In this document: one piece after another, positions 60,345-64,000 of the stretch
Position numbering within the stretch: position 1 is the first letter of the stretch
How the letters are laid out: each line of letters opens with the position of its first letter
Origin: Flavobacterium sp. NRK1
GTDB taxonomy: Bacteria; Bacteroidota; Bacteroidia; Flavobacteriales; Flavobacteriaceae
Direction of reading: 5' to 3'
NCBI RefSeq assembly: GCF_024054175.1
Contig: NZ_JAMXLA010000001.1
Coordinates: forward strand, 2,735,166-2,799,165
DNA length: 64,000 nucleotides
Position numbers and translations under genes: made by a program
The notes under the pieces: model-generated
Told to the model about the DNA's origin: nothing
The model's input: only the letters and a program-made list of their open reading frames with translations
Databases searched by the model: none

Positions 60345-61007
60345 ATGCTTACAATATACATAATCGCTGGTATACTAATTTTTATAATAGGATATAAATT
60401 CTATAAGAATGATCATACACTTTTAAAGGACACATCCTTTTTTGAAGCTGTTAGCTGCATAATTAGTTTTCTGGGAATAATACTAATTGTAGCAACTTTA
60501 AAGGAACAAATTATTCAAAATAATAGACAAGCTGAACAATGGCGCAATGAAATGCAGACGAATCAGGCTAATCGTTTCCAGGATTATTGTATACAAAGGT
60601 ACGATGTCATTAAAAAAGATTTTAAAGAGTTAAGATTTGTCGACACGGACGGAAAAATTTACGAATCTATAGTAGCAGTCTCACATTTTGGTTCCTCGCA
60701 AAAATTACTTTTGGAGGAATCTAATAATATTATTTTACGACAATCAGTTTTTAATTTCGAAAATCAAAGCATTATAATTATGGTTGAGTTATTAGATTTA
60801 CTGTTGTATGTTGGCGAACACATCAAAGAATATCCAAGGGAAGCTAAATTTATAGCAAAGACCATTAAAAATAATCTTAGCATATATAACGGCTTACTTA
60901 TGAAATTAATATCAAATAATGTAAATATTGAATTGAGGGATCAAGCAAAATCCATTGCAGGAGGAATTGAAGATACATTGAAAATTATAGAAGGTTATCC
61001 AAATTAG
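60345..61007 (+). CDS. Two-helix membrane protein, Abi-like (putative phage abortive infection)
   Basis: The 220-residue protein starts with two hydrophobic helices (IYIIAGILIFIIGYKF, AVSCIISFLGIILIVATL). A long helical cytoplasmic part has NRQAEQWRNEMQTNQANRFQDYC, a coiled-coil-like stretch, and later helices (IIMVELLDLLLYVGEHI). This layout matches putative phage abortive-infection membrane proteins of the putAbiC type; the match is by organisation and not by a diagnostic motif. It carries the same upstream 14-base element as the protease gene. Confidence 0.6.
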   Translation: MLTIYIIAGILIFIIGYKFYKNDHTLLKDTSFFEAVSCIISFLGIILIVATLKEQIIQNNRQAEQWRNEMQTNQANRFQDYCIQRYDVIKKDFKELRFVDTDGKIYESIVAVSHFGSSQKLLLEESNNIILRQSVFNFENQSIIIMVELLDLLLYVGEHIKEYPREAKFIAKTIKNNLSIYNGLLMKLISNNVNIELRDQAKSIAGGIEDTLKIIEGYPN

Positions 61008-61146
61008 AATAATAGTTATATTAGGCTGAATAAACTATTATTGTAAACCTTGAATTATAAACTTTACATAATATAGCAACTTGTTGAAAACTTCTTTATT
61101 CCTATCAATTAGAATACTTTCATATTATTTCTTGTATTTGTAAATT

Positions 61147-61154
61147 TACATTTG
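61147..61154 (+). promoter_or_regulatory. -7 box for the zinc-ribbon/HEPN-like unit
   Basis: TACATTTG matches the -7 consensus 89 bases before the start at 61244. The -33 box is not clear. Nothing else stands out in the 61008-61243 gap. Confidence 0.35.
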
Positions 61155-61243
61155 AGTTTATACACGTCAGTAATTTTGGATAGAAATTGAGACCCTAAAT
61201 CGTTAGTAATTCATTATTAAATTTATTCCTAATTCTATTAATC

Positions 61244-62413
61244 ATGAAGGAAATCAACTGTTTTAAATGTTCTACATCTATTTTGTCAACTGCTACTTTT
61301 TGTCATGAATGTGGTAATAAAGTTAAATGTCAATGTGGGACATTTATTGTTGAAGGAGCAAAGTTTTGCAGCGAATGTGGTATGAACTTAAGTGTAAACT
61401 TAAACGAATCAGGTTTAAACAGAAATACATTATCGTATCGCAGAAAAGGGGACGACATTGTTTGTGAAGTAAATGTGAGTGATGAAGTGGGAAAACAAGG
61501 TTTTCAAACTTTAATTCAAAGTATCACAGCACCGCAGAGCTATCAACTCTCCATTCCACAGAATGATGTCAAAGATATTGATTATCAAATTGATGATGAT
61601 TCAAAGAATTTTGATAAATATCAAGGTGGCGTAACTGAACCTTTAGCATCAAAATCGAAAAATCAACAAGACACAGCTATTACTACATATCCTCATATCG
61701 AAGATATTTTAAGTAAAAGAAGTAACCTAAGCGAAATGGAATGGGTACTCATCTTCTGCTTTTATCAAAGCAATTATGGTAAAGATACTTTAGACAAAGA
61801 AGAGGTAAAAAGTGCATATTTTTCCAAAAGGAAAAGTGTTTCACGATCTAAAAACTTTAGTACTAATTGGAACGGTGTAAAAAAGGCTTTTTTGACAACA
61901 ATAAGTGAAGGAGTTTACCGTATTGAATTTGATAAACTTGAAGAAGTATCAGATTTTGTGCTTGGAAAGAAATCAGGATTGTTTAAAGGTGCTTATGAAG
62001 GATCAAAGACTAAGAAGAAAAATAATGACGTTGAGAAGAAATCTACAGGTAAATCTAAATCATTGAGATCAGTAAAATCTACAAAGCAAATTCAATTGGA
62101 AGAAGTAGATGTAATCAAAACTTCTTCGAAGCCTTCATTACATGATTTTTATATATCGAAACAGCCTAAAAGCAATAGAGAAATTTTTGGTTTAGTTGCA
62201 TATTACATTTGCGTTTACAATAAACAAGAATCATTTACTGTTGGCAATGTCGACTATGTATATAGAATTTTGAAATTAGGTAGAAAAAATAATCTTATCC
62301 AACAAATCAACAACGTAAAGAATGAAACTCAGTGGTTTGAAGGACAAGGGAGTGGGATCTGGAAATTAACAAGACTTGGGGAGGTTGAACTCGAAAAATT
62401 ATTTGATCGATAA
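61244..62413 (+). CDS. Double zinc ribbon protein with two winged-helix-like repeats
   Basis: The 389-residue protein starts with eight Cys in two ribbons: C6/C9 with C20/C23, and C29/C31 with C42/C45. After a low-complexity linker come two related ~80-residue segments, one from about residue 155 (LSEMEWVLIFCFYQSNYGKDTL) and one from about residue 308 (NREIFGLVAYYICVYNKQESFT), each ending in an aromatic/basic tail (GVYRIEF; GIWKLT). They look like duplicated winged helices joined by a Lys/Ser-rich linker. The stop overlaps the next start (TAATG). I do not recognise a family. The N-terminus suggests nucleic-acid or protein binding. Confidence 0.75.
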   Translation: MKEINCFKCSTSILSTATFCHECGNKVKCQCGTFIVEGAKFCSECGMNLSVNLNESGLNRNTLSYRRKGDDIVCEVNVSDEVGKQGFQTLIQSITAPQSYQLSIPQNDVKDIDYQIDDDSKNFDKYQGGVTEPLASKSKNQQDTAITTYPHIEDILSKRSNLSEMEWVLIFCFYQSNYGKDTLDKEEVKSAYFSKRKSVSRSKNFSTNWNGVKKAFLTTISEGVYRIEFDKLEEVSDFVLGKKSGLFKGAYEGSKTKKKNNDVEKKSTGKSKSLRSVKSTKQIQLEEVDVIKTSSKPSLHDFYISKQPKSNREIFGLVAYYICVYNKQESFTVGNVDYVYRILKLGRKNNLIQQINNVKNETQWFEGQGSGIWKLTRLGEVELEKLFDR

Positions 62414-63147
62414 TGATAGAGCTCAAAACGTTCGTAGATAAAATTGATAACTTTTATTCTATTGCGTCATCTAAACAGATAAAATACTTTGTATATTATT
62501 TGCAAGTAAATGAACATTTAGAGGCTGTGACCCCTAGAGATATAGCAAAATGTTTCGATTCATTACATATTAATCCTTATTCTAATATAGCGCAATACTT
62601 GAGAAGTTCCTCAAAAAAAAGCTCTAGTCAAGAGTTTTTGACTAAAAAAAAAGGATATATATTAATCGCAAGTTTACGTCAATTTATCGAAGCTGAAATT
62701 GGAAAAGAGATTGAAGTAGCAGCTTCAAATTCTTTGTATCCATTAGAGATTTTTGAAAACACTCCCAGTTATTTAGAAGCTTTTGCCCACGAAGCATCAA
62801 TATGTTATGATTATAAATTATATAATTCATGTCTTTTTATGCTTCGAAAAATATCTGAAACATTAATAATTGAATTATTTGAAAGAAAGGGTTTACAAAA
62901 TAAAATAAAAAATCCACGAGGAGATTACTTTCAACTTGCTGATTTGATTAAAACTACTGTTTCAGAAAATTCATGGAAATTGTCTAAAATAGTTAAGGAA
63001 AATCTACCAAAGATTAAGTTATTAGCAGATTCAAGTGTACATAGCAAGCGCTTTAAAGCTAGAAAAGCCGATATTGATACAATGAAAACTGATTTAAGAA
63101 TTGTTTTTGAAGAGATAATTATTTTGATAGAATATCCTGGTAAATAA
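62413..63147 (+). CDS. Winged-helix plus HEPN-like protein, partner of the zinc-ribbon protein
   Basis: The 244-residue protein has an N-terminal segment (SIASSKQIKYFVYYLQVNEHLEAVTPRDI, YILIASLRQFIEAE) resembling the winged-helix repeats of its partner. The C-terminal ~130 residues are helical (EAFAHEASICYDYKLYNSCLFMLRKISETLIIELF, LADLIKTT, LADSSVH) with the layout of HEPN/DUF4145-like domains. The RNase motif RxxxxH of active HEPN proteins is not seen, so it may be a binding version. Translation is coupled to the zinc-ribbon gene by a TAATG overlap. The pair could be a sensor-effector system. Confidence 0.7.
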   Translation: MIELKTFVDKIDNFYSIASSKQIKYFVYYLQVNEHLEAVTPRDIAKCFDSLHINPYSNIAQYLRSSSKKSSSQEFLTKKKGYILIASLRQFIEAEIGKEIEVAASNSLYPLEIFENTPSYLEAFAHEASICYDYKLYNSCLFMLRKISETLIIELFERKGLQNKIKNPRGDYFQLADLIKTTVSENSWKLSKIVKENLPKIKLLADSSVHSKRFKARKADIDTMKTDLRIVFEEIIILIEYPGK

Positions 63148-63175
63148 TTGATTCAATTGATTTAATTTTCTGAAC

Positions 63176-63373
63176 TTATTTCTTCAATTTATTCATACGC
63201 CTTTTTTCAATATATATAGTTACTATACAGGCGATAGTCCAAATTACAAGATTTCCAAGTATCTGTACTACACTAATTTTACTATCAAACCAGCCCAGCA
63301 AAGGAAAAATAAATGCCGTGCATAAAAACCAAGTAAAAAATATTACAATTGTTCTGCGTTTATAGCTTTCCAT
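63176..63373 (-). CDS. Small two-helix membrane protein (65 aa)
   Basis: From the Met at 63373 the 65-residue protein reads MESYKRRTIVIFFTWFLCTAF with a second hydrophobic helix (LGNLVIWTIACIVTIYI) and a basic tail (EKRRMNKLKK). It is convergent with the HEPN-like gene. An upstream Met at 63448 would add 25 residues of less certain coding character. It might be a small toxin or just an unknown membrane protein. Confidence 0.5.
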   Translation of the reverse strand: MESYKRRTIVIFFTWFLCTAFIFPLLGWFDSKISVVQILGNLVIWTIACIVTIYIEKRRMNKLKK

Positions 63374-63911
63374 ATTAAATATCAATAGTTTATTGTATAA
63401 TTTTCGTAAGGTATCTAAATTTTGCAAGAAGAACAAAATTAACGCCATGAAAAGCGGTAGGAATTACATCCATTAAAAAGTACAGTCCAAACTTCACATG
63501 CAATATGCTACGATAACTGGCAATATTAAAATTTAACATAAAATTATGATAAAACATGTGGTTTTCCGTAAACAACTTTACAGGAATTTATATTAGATTT
63601 ACTGAATAATAGCAGAATTTTATTACATAAGTTTTTAAAACAATTTAGTACACAATGTTTTACAAATTACCTTTATAGAAATCATAATTAAAAATTCAAC
63701 TTCTAAAATTTACTTGAGGTCTATAAGTTGGATTCATGTTCATTACCATAGTTTTTAACGAGTTAATGTAACGTTATCAGTTTATGGTAATTAAAATATT
63801 TAGTCGCGATAAATTGCGGTCTTCTTTTGTTGGACCAAAGAAAAAATGGACAAAAGGAACGCTCAACCCATACGCGTTTAAGGGATATTTCAACCAAAGT
63901 TAATTATTAAT
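63374..63911. other. Gene-free stretch before the last gene
   Basis: About 540 AT-rich bases. I see no convincing gene; a 61-codon minus-strand frame at 63390-63575 lacks coding character. The promoter of the gene starting at 63912 should lie in the last 150 bases. Confidence 0.5.
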
Positions 63912-64000
63912 ATGAAAAAAGTTTTTTTAAGTGCTGGACTTATCCTAGCTTTAACTGCAACAAGTTTCGCTAAAAATTGTGAAACTATAGTGGATATCAA
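63912..64000 (+). CDS. N-terminus of an exported protein, cut by the window end
   Basis: The frame begins MKKVFLSAGLILALTATSFA, a clean signal peptide with a probable cleavage after SFA, followed by KNCETIVDIK. The rest lies outside the window. It is too short to assign a family. Confidence 0.7.
   Translation, partial: MKKVFLSAGLILALTATSFAKNCETIVDI

Noticed and set aside
1..64000. CRISPR arrays, insertion sequences or an integrase gene
   Set aside because: No regularly spaced repeat series, no transposase and no tyrosine or serine recombinase were recognised in the window.

Overview
The window looks like a piece of a Bacteroidota chromosome, most likely order Flavobacteriales. The evidence is a type IX secretion (type B) sorting domain at the left edge, a SusC/SusD pair, a DUF6520 exported peptide, a Bacteroidota-style MobA/MobB/MobC set, and several promoters with the TAnnTTTG -7 box. 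It is strongly mosaic: the PRTRC, repair and SusCD regions have moderate GC, while about 24.2-47 kb and everything right of about 58.9 kb are visibly AT-rich.

Layout. 1-1.8 kb: end of a T9SS cargo protein and a CDF metal exporter. 1.97-7.2 kb (minus strand): a PRTRC cassette (SSB, DUF932, a small protein, then PRTRC E, C, F, B and ThiF), typical of plasmids and integrative elements. 8.1-19.9 kb: a DNA repair and mutagenesis block with DUF1810, LigD, DUF4385, AlkB, a DnaQ-type exonuclease fused to a GIY-YIG nuclease, a DnaE-like polymerase with a changed PHP site, a DinB polymerase, and a divergent LexA-like HTH/S24 regulator. 20.9-22.0 kb: an AbiEii/HTH toxin-antitoxin pair. 22.1-24.1 kb: the coupling protein MobC.

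24.5-46.8 kb is an AT-rich block lying between mobC and its usual partners mobA/mobB (47.1-48.7 kb, with an oriT-like nested inverted repeat at 48.79 kb). It carries a serine hydrolase with an AraC regulator, an AbiE-type pair, a type I restriction-modification operon that also contains a DUF262/HNH protein, a small membrane protein and a large STAND-like NTPase, and a two-gene unit made of a NERD nuclease-helicase with a degenerate ATPase core and a TPR/cold-shock-like protein. It reads as a defence island.

49-58.4 kb: a MauE/DoxX membrane protein, an exported protein and a Cys-containing DUF6520 peptide (plus strand), converging on a minus-strand susC-susD-S9 peptidase operon. 58.5-58.93 kb: no large gene, but a dense set of complementary segments that can form an H-type pseudoknot, followed by a strong terminator; this is the best non-coding RNA candidate here. 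58.96-63.4 kb: an AT-rich series of small transcription units with an HTH protein, a cytoplasmic trypsin-like protease, an Abi-like membrane protein, and a translationally coupled pair (double zinc ribbon with two winged-helix-like repeats; winged helix with a HEPN-like C-terminus). The window ends inside a new exported protein.

Strongest candidates for undescribed systems: the zinc-ribbon/HEPN-like pair (61.2-63.1 kb), the NERD-helicase/TPR-CSD pair (42.3-46.8 kb), the STAND plus membrane protein insertion in the type I operon (32.5-36.7 kb), and the pseudoknot locus (58.5-58.9 kb). None of these assignments was tested by a database search.
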